In this document: positions 9,021-17,474 of the stretch, in pieces | Numbering within the stretch: the stretch's first letter is position 1 | How the letters are laid out: each line of letters opens with the position of its first letter | From: Variovorax sp. KK3 | Lineage (GTDB): Bacteria; Pseudomonadota; Gammaproteobacteria; Burkholderiales; Burkholderiaceae_C | Direction of reading: 5' to 3' | Assembly (NCBI RefSeq): GCF_001984055.1 | Contig: NZ_LYVO01000003.1 | Location: 62,001 to 126,000 of the forward strand | DNA length: 64,000 bases | The notes under the pieces: generated by a model | Seen by the model: only the letters and a program-made list of their open reading frames with translations | Told to the model about the DNA's origin: nothing | The model's database searches: none | Translations under genes and position numbers: made by a program

Positions 9021-10088
9021 ATGACCGCCACCCTCATGAACCCGCTCGCCCCCTTGCGCCTGACCAGCTTTTCGCACGGCGGCGGCTGCGGTTGCAAGAT
9101 CGCGCCGGGCGTGCTGTCTGAGATCCTGAAGGGCAGCGCAGGCGGCTTCATTCCGCCCGAGCTGATTGTCGGCATCGAGACCGCCGACGACGCGGCGGTC
9201 TACAAGCTCAACGACGAGCAGGCGCTGGTCGCCACCACCGACTTCTTCATGCCGATCGTGGACGACCCCTACCAGTTCGGCCGCATCGCCGCGACCAACG
9301 CCATCAGCGACGTCTACGCCATGGGCGGCAAGCCGATCATGGCGCTGGCCCTGGTCGCGATGCCGGTCGGCCAGCTGCCCGTCGAAGTCATCGGCGACAT
9401 CGTGCGCGGCGGGCAGGACGTGTGCCGCGTCGCAGGCATTCCCATCGCCGGCGGCCACACCATCGATTCGGTCGAGCCCATCTACGGCCTCGTCGTGATG
9501 GGCCTGGTGCATCCCGACCAGGTGCGGCGCAATGCTGGTGCCAAGGCGGGCGACGTGCTGGTGCTCGGCAAGCCGCTCGGCGTCGGCGTGCTGTCGGCGG
9601 CACTCAAGAAGGAGCAACTGAGCGAGGCGGGCTACCGGCAGCTCATCGACACCACGACCCGGCTCAACACGCCCGGCATCGCGCTGGCGGGGCTCGACGG
9701 CGTGCATGCGCTGACCGATGTCACGGGCTTCGGTCTGGCCGGGCACGCGCTCGAACTGGCGCGCGGGGCCGGCCTTGCTGCGGTGATCGAGTGGTCGCGC
9801 GTGCCCTTGCTCGACGGCGTGGACGCGATGGTGGCCGAGGGCTTCGTGACCGGCGCTTCATCACGCAACTGGGCGGGCTACGGCGCCGAGGTCGATCTGG
9901 CCGACGGCTTGCCGTCCACCGCGCAGGCGCTGCTCAGCGATCCGCAGACCTCGGGCGGGCTGCTCGTGAGCTGCGACGCGGGCGCGGTCGCAGCAGTGTT
10001 GAAGGTGTTCAGGGACGAGGGCTTCGCATTGGCGGCCGTCATCGGCCGGGTGGAGCAGGGCCCGCCGACCTTGCGCGTGACGCGCTGA
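9021..10088 (+). CDS. selD: Selenide, water dikinase
   Basis: A 355-residue selenophosphate synthetase. The active-site loop is HGGGCGCKIAPG with Cys23 and Lys26; this is a cysteine form, with no in-frame UGA. TTDFFMPIVDDPYQFGRIAA and the glycine-rich ALTDVTGFGLAGHALELA are family signatures. It supplies selenophosphate to the divergent mnmH product. Neither selA nor selB is in the window, so whether selenoprotein synthesis also occurs cannot be judged. An internal ATG at 9036 is an alternative start. Confidence 0.96.
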   Translation: MTATLMNPLAPLRLTSFSHGGGCGCKIAPGVLSEILKGSAGGFIPPELIVGIETADDAAVYKLNDEQALVATTDFFMPIVDDPYQFGRIAATNAISDVYAMGGKPIMALALVAMPVGQLPVEVIGDIVRGGQDVCRVAGIPIAGGHTIDSVEPIYGLVVMGLVHPDQVRRNAGAKAGDVLVLGKPLGVGVLSAALKKEQLSEAGYRQLIDTTTRLNTPGIALAGLDGVHALTDVTGFGLAGHALELARGAGLAAVIEWSRVPLLDGVDAMVAEGFVTGASSRNWAGYGAEVDLADGLPSTAQALLSDPQTSGGLLVSCDAGAVAAVLKVFRDEGFALAAVIGRVEQGPPTLRVTR

Positions 10089-10113
10089 TCGGGCTTGCAG
10101 TAGACGTCGCAAA

Positions 10114-10128
10114 TGAGAATGGCTATCA
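10114..10128. promoter_or_regulatory. Probable Fur box upstream of the ZIP transporter
   Basis: TGAGAATGGCTATCA matches the 7-1-7 Fur consensus TGATAATNATTATCA at 12 of 14 informative positions. It lies 26 bases after the selD stop and about 320 bases upstream of the ZIP gene, so a metal-responsive Fur-type regulator probably controls the transcript that follows. Confidence 0.65.
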
Positions 10129-10188
10129 TCTAGACGCCCGAGTACGTAAGTCTTGTTCGACGCAAAGGGCTCCGAAAAGGAGTTGTCG

Positions 10189-10368
10189 ATGGAGACTTTC
10201 GCCACCAAAGCCGCGCTCGCCTGCTCCGTCAGCGGCTGGCCAATCGCGGCGGTGATGCCGTCGACCCCCTCGCGGCCGAAGGCGGAGGCCTCGGCGTGTG
10301 GGAGTGCGCTGACTGTCTCTGCTACCAGAATCGTCGCCCTGGAACCGTTGCGGCGTTCTACAACGTGA
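10189..10368 (+). CDS. Possible small leader ORF, 59 codons, uncertain
   Basis: This ATG is preceded by a strong AAAAGGAG ribosome site six bases away and lies downstream of the Fur box, so translation is plausible. The product (METFATKAALACSVSGWP at its start) matches nothing I recognise. The codon bias is odd: high third-position GC fits this frame in the first half, but the -1 frame in the second half, where the reading would be GVWECADCLCYQNRRPGT with a C-x2-C-x-C pattern. Either a frameshift joins the two or neither is a gene. The rest of 10129-10450 shows nothing else. Confidence 0.3.
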   Translation: METFATKAALACSVSGWPIAAVMPSTPSRPKAEASACGSALTVSATRIVALEPLRRSTT

Positions 10369-10450
10369 TGCCTGGGCGGACGTCGCGCGGCGCGACGTTC
10401 ACGCGCGCCGCGTGGCCTGATGCGTGGGCCTCAAGCACAGATCGATCGAC

Positions 10451-11359
10451 ATGAACGAAATCCGCAGCGAAGCCATCCCCGTGGAACGCACCCGTGTGCG
10501 CGCATGGATCGGCCGCGCCATCGCCTGCGCCGGCGTGATCGTGCTGTTGGTGCAGTCGTGGCAATTCGTGTCGACGCATCCGGTGGTGCTCAGCGCCTTG
10601 ATCGGCGGCTCGGCCGCGGCGCTCGCCACGGCGCTCGGCACGCTGCCGGTGCTGCTGTCGCAACGCCTGTCCGACCGCGTGCAGGACACGCTGTTCGGCT
10701 TCGGCGCCGGCGTGATGCTCGCTGCCAGCGCCTTCTCGCTGATCATTCCGGGCATCGCGGCGGCGAAGGAGGTCGGCGTTTTCGGCGGCAGCGCGTGGGC
10801 CGCCGGCGGCGTGGTCGGCGCATCGATCCTGCTGGGCGCGCTGGCGCTGCTGATGATGGAGCGCGTGCTGCCGCACGAGCATTTCATCAAAGGCCGCGAA
10901 GGCAACGCCGCACGCAAGCTGCGCCGCACCTGGCTGTTCGTGATCGCCATCGCCCTGCACAACCTGCCCGAAGGCCTGGCCATCGGCGTGGGCTATGCCG
11001 GCAACGAAGGCTTGCGTGGCAACGCATTGGCCATGGGCATCGCCATCCAGGACGTGCCCGAGGGGCTGGTGGTCGCCGTCGCACTGCTCGGCGCGGGCTA
11101 CCGGCGCTCCTTCGCGGTGGCGCTGGGCGCGGCGTCGGGGCTGGTCGAGCCCATTGGGGCCGTGCTGGGCGCGGCCGTCATCGGCTATTCGGCGGCCATG
11201 CTGCCGTGGGGCCTGGGTTTCGCAGCCGGCGCGATGCTCTTCGTGATCAGCCACGAGATCATTCCCGAATCGCACCGCAAGGGCCACGAGGCCTTCGCCA
11301 CCGGCGGGCTCATGGTGGGCTTCGTGCTCATGATGCTGCTCGACACCGCGCTGGCATGA
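10451..11359 (+). CDS. ZIP-family divalent metal transporter
   Basis: A 302-residue inner-membrane ZIP transporter with about eight hydrophobic segments. The metal-site helices are clear: HNLPEGLAIGVGY (170-182) for TM4, then QDVPEGLVVAV, and VEPIGAVLGA (about 232-241) for TM5, with ISHEIIPESHRKGHE near the end. It probably imports Zn(II), Fe(II) or Mn(II). The Fur box about 320 bases upstream favours iron or manganese, by inference. I use the ATG at 10451; an in-frame GTG at 10424 is possible. Its stop overlaps the next start as ATGA. Confidence 0.92.
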   Translation: MNEIRSEAIPVERTRVRAWIGRAIACAGVIVLLVQSWQFVSTHPVVLSALIGGSAAALATALGTLPVLLSQRLSDRVQDTLFGFGAGVMLAASAFSLIIPGIAAAKEVGVFGGSAWAAGGVVGASILLGALALLMMERVLPHEHFIKGREGNAARKLRRTWLFVIAIALHNLPEGLAIGVGYAGNEGLRGNALAMGIAIQDVPEGLVVAVALLGAGYRRSFAVALGAASGLVEPIGAVLGAAVIGYSAAMLPWGLGFAAGAMLFVISHEIIPESHRKGHEAFATGGLMVGFVLMMLLDTALA

Positions 11360-11817
11360 ACGACAAAGAGATGCCCCCTTCGACGCTGGGCCCGCACGGC
11401 ATGGACGACATGAACGACCTGGTCGTCGAGCACCGCGCGCTGCTGCGCCACTACGGCCAGGTCCAACTGCGCTGCGGCGAACTCGTCCGCGCGCAGGCCG
11501 CCGAGATCGACAAGCTGCGCGCAGAGGCCATCCGCCTGCGCGCCGCCGTCATCGTGCGCGACACCGCGCTGGCATGGCAGAAAGAACAGTGCACCAGCCT
11601 CGACGTGCAGGTCGAGAACCTCTCGGCGCTCCACGAGAGCCTGGTCGCCGCAGACCTGGTGATCTGCCAGACCGGCTGCCTGAGCCACGGCGCCTACTGG
11701 CGCGTGCAGGACATGTGCCGGCGCACCGGCAAGGCCTGCGTGCTGGTCGAGGAGCCCGACGCGGTGCGCATCGTGCGGCTTCAGAAGCCGGTGCTGCCCG
11801 AACCGCACGGGCACTGA
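11356..11817 (+). CDS. DUF2325 domain protein
   Basis: A 153-residue soluble protein. Residues about 25-110 are helical and charged (coiled-coil-like, KLRAEAIRLRAAVIVRDTAL). The C-terminal third, ADLVICQTGCLSHGAYWRVQ with a following RRTGKACVLVEEP, matches the DUF2325 pattern, a small alpha/beta domain with a conserved Cys. The start overlaps the ZIP stop as ATGA, so it is translationally coupled. A role linked to metal uptake is inferred only from this coupling. Confidence 0.8.
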   Translation: MNDKEMPPSTLGPHGMDDMNDLVVEHRALLRHYGQVQLRCGELVRAQAAEIDKLRAEAIRLRAAVIVRDTALAWQKEQCTSLDVQVENLSALHESLVAADLVICQTGCLSHGAYWRVQDMCRRTGKACVLVEEPDAVRIVRLQKPVLPEPHGH

Positions 11818-11992
11818 GGCAGCGCAGATGGCCCCGCGGCGCGTGCGAGCTCCGTCCCGCCCGCAGGGGCGTGGTTCGCGCGGAGACCCATCGCCCGGAT
11901 GCCGCGGCATGAATTGCGGCTTCGTTGTCATTGCTGCACCCGTTCACCGCTCCTAGACTGGCCGCATCGAGTCTTACGAGCAGGTGAACAGC

Positions 11993-12634
11993 ATGTCGAA
12001 ACTTCGATTCCGCATCTCGATGTCGCTGGACGGGTACGTCGCCGGTCCCGGCCAGACCGTGAAGGAGCCGCTCGGCATCGGCGGCGAGCGGCTGCACGAG
12101 TGGGTGTTTCCGCTGGAGGCCTGGCGTCGCCCCCACGGCATGAAGGGCGGCGTGGTGAACGAAAGCACGCCGGTGATGGCCGACGAGCTGGCCAACATCG
12201 GCGCGACCATCATGGGCCGCAACATGTTCGGCGGCGGGCCTGGTCCGTGGAACGAGGCCGACCCATGGATGGGCTGGTGGGGTCGCAACCCGCCCTTTCA
12301 CCACCCCGTGTTCGTGCTGACGCATCACGTGCGCGAGCCCTTGGCGATGGAGGGCGGCACGCGCTTCACCTTCGTCACCGACGGCATCGAGAGTGCGCTG
12401 GCGCAGGCGCGCCACGCGGCGGGTGGACAGGACGTGGCGTTGGCAGGCGGCGCACGCGCCGCGCAGCAATACTTGAAGGCGGGGCTCGTCGACGAGATGC
12501 AGATTCACCTGGCGCCCATCCTGCTCGGCGGCGGCGAGCGCCTGTTCGAGGACGCCGGCGCGCTTCAGGACTTGGCGCTGGTGAAGACCGTCCATGCGCC
12601 GGACGTCACGCACCTCAAGTTCGTGAGGACGTAG
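11993..12634 (+). CDS. RibD C-terminal / dihydrofolate-reductase-like protein
   Basis: A 213-residue protein of the RibD-C (DHFR-like) superfamily. The N-terminal strand RFRISMSLDGYVAGPGQ, TIMGRNMFGGGPGPW and the C-terminal LAPILLGGGERLFED are family signatures for an NADPH-binding reductase fold. These stand-alone proteins are common in soil bacteria and their substrates are mostly unknown. GTG at 11984 is an alternative start. The 3' end overlaps the converging small gene by 20 bases. Confidence 0.87.
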   Translation: MSKLRFRISMSLDGYVAGPGQTVKEPLGIGGERLHEWVFPLEAWRRPHGMKGGVVNESTPVMADELANIGATIMGRNMFGGGPGPWNEADPWMGWWGRNPPFHHPVFVLTHHVREPLAMEGGTRFTFVTDGIESALAQARHAAGGQDVALAGGARAAQQYLKAGLVDEMQIHLAPILLGGGERLFEDAGALQDLALVKTVHAPDVTHLKFVRT

Positions 12635-12872
12635 CAGGCGCTCCCTCGATCACCCGCAAGCGGCGCACGACCAGTTCGTCGATCTCCAGCCGTCGGATGC
12701 GCGCCTTGCCGATGAAGAGCCAGCCGATCGACAAGGCACCGATCGCCACTGCGCCCACTGCGATGGCGCCCAGTGCGATCGAGCCCAGTGCGGCGGTGCC
12801 GACCGCGTGCGCGCCGGTCGCGGCTGCCGGCAATTTGAGAGAGCGAGCAACGTGCAAGGGCACTGATTTCAT
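12615..12872 (-). CDS. Small Gly/Ala-rich hydrophobic repeat protein
   Basis: An 85-residue protein whose middle has a strict period of about five residues, ALGSIALGAIAVGAVAIGAL, followed by SIGWLFIGKARIRRLEIDEL. The pattern of alternating small and aliphatic residues with regular Gly suggests a short beta-solenoid or a membrane-inserted strand rather than an ordinary helix. The C-terminal part is basic and amphipathic. Function unknown. It converges on the RibD-like gene with a 20-base overlap. Confidence 0.6.
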   Translation of the reverse strand: MKSVPLHVARSLKLPAAATGAHAVGTAALGSIALGAIAVGAVAIGALSIGWLFIGKARIRRLEIDELVVRRLRVIEGAPATSSRT

Positions 12873-12931
12873 AGGCCGCCTCGTTCGAAGAAGACGCGAA
12901 GTTTAGGCCTCGGAAGGCGCGCCCCGAGTGC

Positions 12932-14110
12932 TCAGTCCTGCTTCTGCGACGCGATCACCAGCGACGTGTGCTGCCCCAGCGTCGGCGCCGCGAAAGGCAG
13001 CGGCCCGGGCGTGCGGGCGAACTTGATCGGCCGCGTGAAGCCGCGGTACGACCCGAGCGTGGGGTGTTCGAAGGTCGCCACCATGTCTTCCGCCAACACC
13101 TGCTCGTTGTCGAACATGTCCTCGACCGTGCGCGCCGCCGCGCAGGGCACGGCTTCGCCGAACAGCGCTTCCCATTCGAGTGCCGTGCGTGCTGCCAGCG
13201 CCTGGTGCAGCTTCGGCACGATCTCGGCGGCATGCTGCGCGCGCTTGCGCACGCTGTCGTAGCGTTCGTCGGCCGCCAGCTCGGGCAGGCCCACCTTGGC
13301 GCAGAGCGCTTTCCAGAAATGCGGTGTGTTGGCCGAGATGTAGATGTGGCCTTCCTTCGTCGGATGAATGCCGGTGATGCCGCCCGAGCGCATGTCGCGC
13401 CCCACGTCCTTGGGCTCGCCCTCGGCCCACACCATGCGGGCCGACTGCATCGTGAGCGCGGCGCGCAGCAGCGACACGCCGACGAACTGGCCCTGGCCGC
13501 TCTTCTCGCGCTCGTACAGCGCCGAGGCCACGCCGGCGGCCACCAGCGCGGCGGCGTAGTAATCGACCACCGAGCCGTACAGGATCTCGGGCGGCTCGCC
13601 GCGCTTGCCCTGCAGGGCGCACATGCCCGTCATGGTCTGCAGCACCTGGTCGTAGCCGGCCTTTTCCTTCAGCGGGCCGGTTTCGCCATAGCCGGTGACG
13701 TTGCAGTAGATCAGGCGCGGATTGATCTCCTTGAGCTGCTCGTAGGCGATGCCCAGCCGCGGCGGCACGTTGGGGCGAAAGTTGTGCACCAGCACGTCGG
13801 CCGTGCGCACCAGCGCCATCAGCGCGGCATGGTCCTCCGGCTGCTTCAGGTCGAGCGCCACGCCGAGCTTGCTGCGGTTGACGCCGATGAAGGCGCGGCT
13901 CTCGGCTTCGAGTGTGCTGGGGTACTTGCGCAGGTTGTCGCCCGTGGGCGGCTCGATCTTGATGACCTCGGCGCCCTGGTCCGCCAGCAGCGAGCAGCCG
14001 TAGGGCCCGGCGATGTAGGCGCTCAGGTCGAGCACCCGCAGGCCGGACAGCGGCCCCTGCGGGCCTTTGCGTGCGGGGAGTGTCGCGTCGGTGCGGGTGT
14101 CGGGGTTCAT
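12932..14110 (-). CDS. CaiB/BaiF (family III) CoA-transferase
   Basis: A 392-residue family III CoA-transferase. LRVLDLSAYIAGPYGCSLLA, GAEVIKIEPPTGDNLR and NFRPNVPPRLG mark the fold; the catalytic Asp is expected at about residue 183 in GSVVDYYAAALVAAG. It is the third gene of an operon with a CitE-like lyase and a Bug receptor. That trio suggests uptake of a C5- or C6-type acid, formation of its CoA ester and cleavage, as in citramalate, itaconate or malate breakdown. The acid is not identifiable. Confidence 0.93.
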   Translation of the reverse strand: MNPDTRTDATLPARKGPQGPLSGLRVLDLSAYIAGPYGCSLLADQGAEVIKIEPPTGDNLRKYPSTLEAESRAFIGVNRSKLGVALDLKQPEDHAALMALVRTADVLVHNFRPNVPPRLGIAYEQLKEINPRLIYCNVTGYGETGPLKEKAGYDQVLQTMTGMCALQGKRGEPPEILYGSVVDYYAAALVAAGVASALYEREKSGQGQFVGVSLLRAALTMQSARMVWAEGEPKDVGRDMRSGGITGIHPTKEGHIYISANTPHFWKALCAKVGLPELAADERYDSVRKRAQHAAEIVPKLHQALAARTALEWEALFGEAVPCAAARTVEDMFDNEQVLAEDMVATFEHPTLGSYRGFTRPIKFARTPGPLPFAAPTLGQHTSLVIASQKQD

Positions 14111-14152
14111 GGCGGTCCTCGGGTCTCGGTTCGCGGGCTTCGGCGCGCGGGC

Positions 14153-15148
14153 TCAGTCGGCGGTGATGTTCTGTTGCTTGGCCAGCTTCTTCCAGCGCTC
14201 CACGTCGTCGGCGATCACCTTGGTGAACTGCGCGGGCGAGATGGGCGTGGCGATCGCGCCTTCCTTCAGGAAATTGGCGGCAAGCTCGGGCTTGGCCAGC
14301 GACGTGTTCACGGCCTTGTTCAGCTTGGCGACGATGTCGGCCGGCGTGCCGGCCGGCGCGAGCAGGCCCCACCAGAGTTCGAACTCGTAGCCGGGCACTG
14401 CGGTCGCCATCGGCGTCAGGTCGGGCGCGATCGGGCTCGGCTTCAGGCTCGTGATGCCGACCGCGCGCAGCTTGCCGGCGCGCACCATCGGCAGCAGGGA
14501 CGGGCCGCTCGAAATCAGCAGCTGCGTCTGCCCGCCGACCAGGTCGGTCACGGCCGGGCCCATGCCCTTGTAGGGGATGTGCGTGATGTCGAGCTTGCCG
14601 ACCTGCGCCTTGAGCAGCTCGGTGCCGAACTGGTTCACGCTGCCCGAACCCGACGACGCGTAGTTGTACTGGGCGGGCTTGGCCTTGATCGCGGCGATCA
14701 GTTCGGCGGGCGTCTTGGCCGGGAAGTCGTTGTTCACGGCCACGATGAAGGGGCCTTTGGCGAACATCGCCACCGGCGCGAAGCTCGTGTTCGGGTCGTA
14801 GGGAATCTTCGACTGCACGGCCGCGTTGGTCGTCATGCTCGACGACACCGCGACCAGCGTGTAGCCGTCCGGCGCGGCCTTCGCCACCTGGCCGGTGCCC
14901 GTGTTGCCGCTGGCGCCGGGGCGGTTGTCGATGATCACCGGCTGCTTGAGCGCATCGCCCAGCTCCTTGGCGACCTGGCGCGCGAAGGTGTCGTTCGATC
15001 CGCCCGCCGGGTAGGGCACCACGATCGTGATGGCCTTGTTCGGATAGGCGCCCTGCGCGATGGCGAGGGTCGGCACGATGCAGCAGGCGAGGGCCAGCTT
15101 GCGCAGGGAGAAGGGCTTGGCGGCGGTGGCCATGGTGGCGATGGGCAT
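14153..15148 (-). CDS. Bug-family (TctC-like) periplasmic solute receptor
   Basis: A 331-residue receptor. The signal peptide extends to about IAQG, then YPNKAITIVVPYPAGGSNDT begins the mature protein. HIPYKGMGPAVTDLVGG is the pocket segment. It lies between the CitE-like lyase and CaiB genes, with gaps of 30 and 42 bases, so it probably captures the acid those enzymes break down. No membrane component is adjacent. Confidence 0.92.
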   Translation of the reverse strand: MPIATMATAAKPFSLRKLALACCIVPTLAIAQGAYPNKAITIVVPYPAGGSNDTFARQVAKELGDALKQPVIIDNRPGASGNTGTGQVAKAAPDGYTLVAVSSSMTTNAAVQSKIPYDPNTSFAPVAMFAKGPFIVAVNNDFPAKTPAELIAAIKAKPAQYNYASSGSGSVNQFGTELLKAQVGKLDITHIPYKGMGPAVTDLVGGQTQLLISSGPSLLPMVRAGKLRAVGITSLKPSPIAPDLTPMATAVPGYEFELWWGLLAPAGTPADIVAKLNKAVNTSLAKPELAANFLKEGAIATPISPAQFTKVIADDVERWKKLAKQQNITAD

Positions 15149-15178
15149 GGGTTGTCTCTCTCGGTTTGAAATGAACGC

Positions 15179-16048
15179 TCAGCCGGCCAGGAGGCCGAGG
15201 CTGCGGGCGCTGGCAACGATCGCGTGGGCCCGGCGAACGAAGGGGATGTCGATCATCTTCCCGTCGACCACGTACGCGCCGACTCCCTTGGCGTCGGCGT
15301 CGCGCGTGGCCTCGATCACCTTCAGCGCGTGCGCGATCTCTTCGTCGGTCGGGCGGAACACCTCGTTGGCAACGGCCACCTGGCTCGGGTGGATGCATGT
15401 CTTGCCGAGGAAGCCCATGCGCCGCGACTGCATCGCCTCGGCCCTGAAGCCTTCGGCGTCGCGGATGTCCGCGAACGCGCTGTCGTAGGCGTACACGCCC
15501 GCTTCGCCCGCCGCGATGCGCGTGGCGAACATGGCTTGCTGAATGGCGGCCGGCTCGCGCCGCACGATGCCCAGCGGCTCGAACAGGTCGCCCAGCCCGA
15601 GCTGCAGGCCGACGACGCGCTTGTCGGCCAGGGCCAGCGCGGCTGCAGTGCGCAGCGCTGCGGGCGTCTCGATGTTGAGCAGCAGGCCGATGGGCCGGTC
15701 GACGCCGTTCGCGCGCTCGGCGCGCGCGATGGCCGCGACCGCCTCGCGCACGTGGTCCGGGCTTTCGGGCTTGGGCAGGTTGATCAGGTCGACCCCGGCC
15801 TGCACCACGCACGCCACGTCCTGCTCGAAGTGCGGGGTGTCCATGGCGTTGACGCGCACGATCAGCGTCTTGCCCGAGCCGCCGGCCTTGTCGCCTTGCA
15901 GCAGGTCGCGCACGACGTGGCGCGCCTCGTCCTTGCGCGCTTCGGCGACCGCGTCCTCCAGGTCGAGGCAGATGCCGTCGGCCGCGCTGTCGAGCGCCTT
16001 GGCGAACAACTCGGGGCGGGTGCCCGGAACGAACAGTTTGCTTCTCAT
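15179..16048 (-). CDS. HpcH/HpaI-family CoA-ester lyase (CitE-like)
   Basis: A 289-residue protein of the citrate lyase beta / malyl-CoA lyase family, which cleaves 3-hydroxyacyl-CoA esters with a divalent metal. MRSKLFVPGTRPELFAKAL is the canonical N-terminus, followed by DGICLDLEDAVAE and VRVNAMDTPHFEQD. LINLPKPESPDHV and the metal-site acidic residues around LLLNIETPAALRTA and LQLGLGDLFE are present. I start at 16048, where the conserved N-terminus begins. It is the first gene of an operon divergent from a LysR gene. Confidence 0.92.
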   Translation of the reverse strand: MRSKLFVPGTRPELFAKALDSAADGICLDLEDAVAEARKDEARHVVRDLLQGDKAGGSGKTLIVRVNAMDTPHFEQDVACVVQAGVDLINLPKPESPDHVREAVAAIARAERANGVDRPIGLLLNIETPAALRTAAALALADKRVVGLQLGLGDLFEPLGIVRREPAAIQQAMFATRIAAGEAGVYAYDSAFADIRDAEGFRAEAMQSRRMGFLGKTCIHPSQVAVANEVFRPTDEEIAHALKVIEATRDADAKGVGAYVVDGKMIDIPFVRRAHAIVASARSLGLLAG

Positions 16049-16091
16049 GGCCCGCAGTATGTGCCTGCCGCGAAGAAAGAAAAACACATGC

Positions 16092-16114
16092 TTTCTATGA
16101 TCAGGTCATAGAAA
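16092..16114. promoter_or_regulatory. Probable LysR binding site, perfect 9-base inverted repeat
   Basis: TTTCTATGA at 16092-16100 and TCATAGAAA at 16106-16114 are exact inverted copies around a 5-base centre. The site contains the T-N11-A pattern of LysR operators and lies just upstream of the LysR start (16125) and of the divergent lyase operon (16048), where LysR proteins autoregulate and activate. Confidence 0.7.
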
Positions 16115-16124
16115 ATGTTTGTTC

Positions 16125-16985
16125 ATGGAAACGGCTTACCTGCAAAGTTTTCTGCTGGTGGTCGAGTGCGGATCGATGTCGGAGGCCGCGCGCCGGCTCG
16201 ACCTCACCCCGGCCGCGGTGGCGCAACAGATCCGCACGCTCGAGCGCGAACTCAACGCGCCATTGCTCGCGCGCGCCGGCCGCACGGTGCAACCCACCGA
16301 GGCCGGCCATCAACTAGTGCAGCGGGCGCGGAGCGTGCTGCGCGAAGTCAGCGACATCAAGGCCTTCCTGGGCAGCGGCCAGGCCGGCGGCGAACTGCTG
16401 ATCGGCACCATCAACACCGCGCTGCACAGCGTGCTGCCGACCATGCTGGCGCAATTCGTCAAGACGCACCCCAACGTCAAGGTGTTCCTGCAGTCGGGCA
16501 ACACCGCGGCGCTCCACAAGGCGGTGCAACAGGGCGAGCTGGACGCGGCGGTGTGCCTGCACCCCAGCTTCGCGCTGCCCAAGACCTTCGACTGGTCGCT
16601 GCTGCGCGAAGAGCCACTGGTGCTGCTGGCACCGGCCCGGCTCGCGCGGCGCGACCCGCACGAGCTCTTGCGCACCTCGCCCTTGATCCGCTACGACCGT
16701 GCGCTGGGCGGCGGCAAGCAGGCCGATCGCTACCTGCGCGCCGCCGGCATCGTGCCGCAGGAGCGCTTCGAGCTGAGCTCGCTTCTGGCCATCGCGATGA
16801 TGGTGGACCGGGGCCTGGGTGTGTCGATCGTGCCCGACATCGCCTCGCCGCTGCTCGACGGCCAACGCATCGCGAAGATCGCGCTGCCGCTGCCTTCGGA
16901 GCCGCGTCGCTTCGGCATCCTGTGGCTGCGCTCGTCGGCGCGGCTGCGGTTGATTCAGGGGCTGGTCGAGAGCGCGAGCCAGTGA
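16125..16985 (+). CDS. LysR-family transcriptional regulator
   Basis: A 286-residue LysR protein. The N-terminal helix-turn-helix is LQSFLLVVECGSMSEAARRL followed by DLTPAAVAQQIRTLERELN. The C-terminal periplasmic-binding-like effector domain begins near GELLIGTINTAL. It is divergent from the CitE/Bug/CaiB operon and the 9-base palindrome lies between them, so it is the likely regulator. The gene ends 9 bases before the converging NTF2-like gene. Confidence 0.93.
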   Translation: METAYLQSFLLVVECGSMSEAARRLDLTPAAVAQQIRTLERELNAPLLARAGRTVQPTEAGHQLVQRARSVLREVSDIKAFLGSGQAGGELLIGTINTALHSVLPTMLAQFVKTHPNVKVFLQSGNTAALHKAVQQGELDAAVCLHPSFALPKTFDWSLLREEPLVLLAPARLARRDPHELLRTSPLIRYDRALGGGKQADRYLRAAGIVPQERFELSSLLAIAMMVDRGLGVSIVPDIASPLLDGQRIAKIALPLPSEPRRFGILWLRSSARLRLIQGLVESASQ

Positions 16986-16994
16986 AACGCGGGG

Positions 16995-17351
16995 TCAGTC
17001 GAGGCGGGCTTCGATGACGAAGGCGTGCAGCTCGGCCAGCTTGCCATCTTCAAAGCGCCAGACGTCGCAGTAGGCATGCGTCGTCGCCTTGCCCGCGTCG
17101 TCCTTCAAGGTGATCTCGCCGATGGCCGTGACGAATTCGCCCTCGGCGATCAGGCGATGCACGTCGAAGGTGGGCGGCTCCTTGTACGCGGTCGGCATCC
17201 ATTCGCGAACCGCCTTCTTGCCGTCGAGTGTTCTGTCACCCACGAATATCCATTTCGTGTCTTCTGTGCAGAACTTCAGGAATCCTTCGAAGTCGCCTTG
17301 GGTGATGGCTGCGTTGGCTTTCTCGAGGGTTTGTTTGTTGGCATCCGACAT
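16995..17351 (-). CDS. NTF2-like / SnoaL-like small protein
   Basis: A 118-residue protein with the NTF2-like cone fold: a helical start (LEKANAAITQGDFEGFLKFC), then TEDTKWIFVGDRTLDGKKAV and the strands VTAIGEITLKD and AYCDVWRFEDGKLAELHAF. Family members include isomerases, dehydratases and uncharacterised proteins. The start at 17351 has a good AGGAGATATC ribosome site. It is divergent from a GntR regulator with about 120 bases between starts. Function unknown. Confidence 0.82.
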   Translation of the reverse strand: MSDANKQTLEKANAAITQGDFEGFLKFCTEDTKWIFVGDRTLDGKKAVREWMPTAYKEPPTFDVHRLIAEGEFVTAIGEITLKDDAGKATTHAYCDVWRFEDGKLAELHAFVIEARLD

Positions 17352-17474
17352 GGATATCTCCTGTTCGAAAGCCATGTTCGCGAATGTGGCGGTGGCTGTC
17401 TGTAGGTCGGTGCTTGCAGGCCATGGCCAAGGTTGTCTGTTCTTTGTGCTCTGTATCCAAACTAAACTGACGCG

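Noticed and set aside
6692..9175. 827-codon open frame joining the transglutaminase region to bases upstream
   Set aside because: Only the part from the ATG at 7804 is a gene; the upstream extension is a wrong-frame reading of mnmH.
12903..15812. 969-codon open frame on the minus strand
   Set aside because: Out-of-frame reading across the CaiB, Bug and CitE-like genes; composition is random Arg/Ala/Gly.
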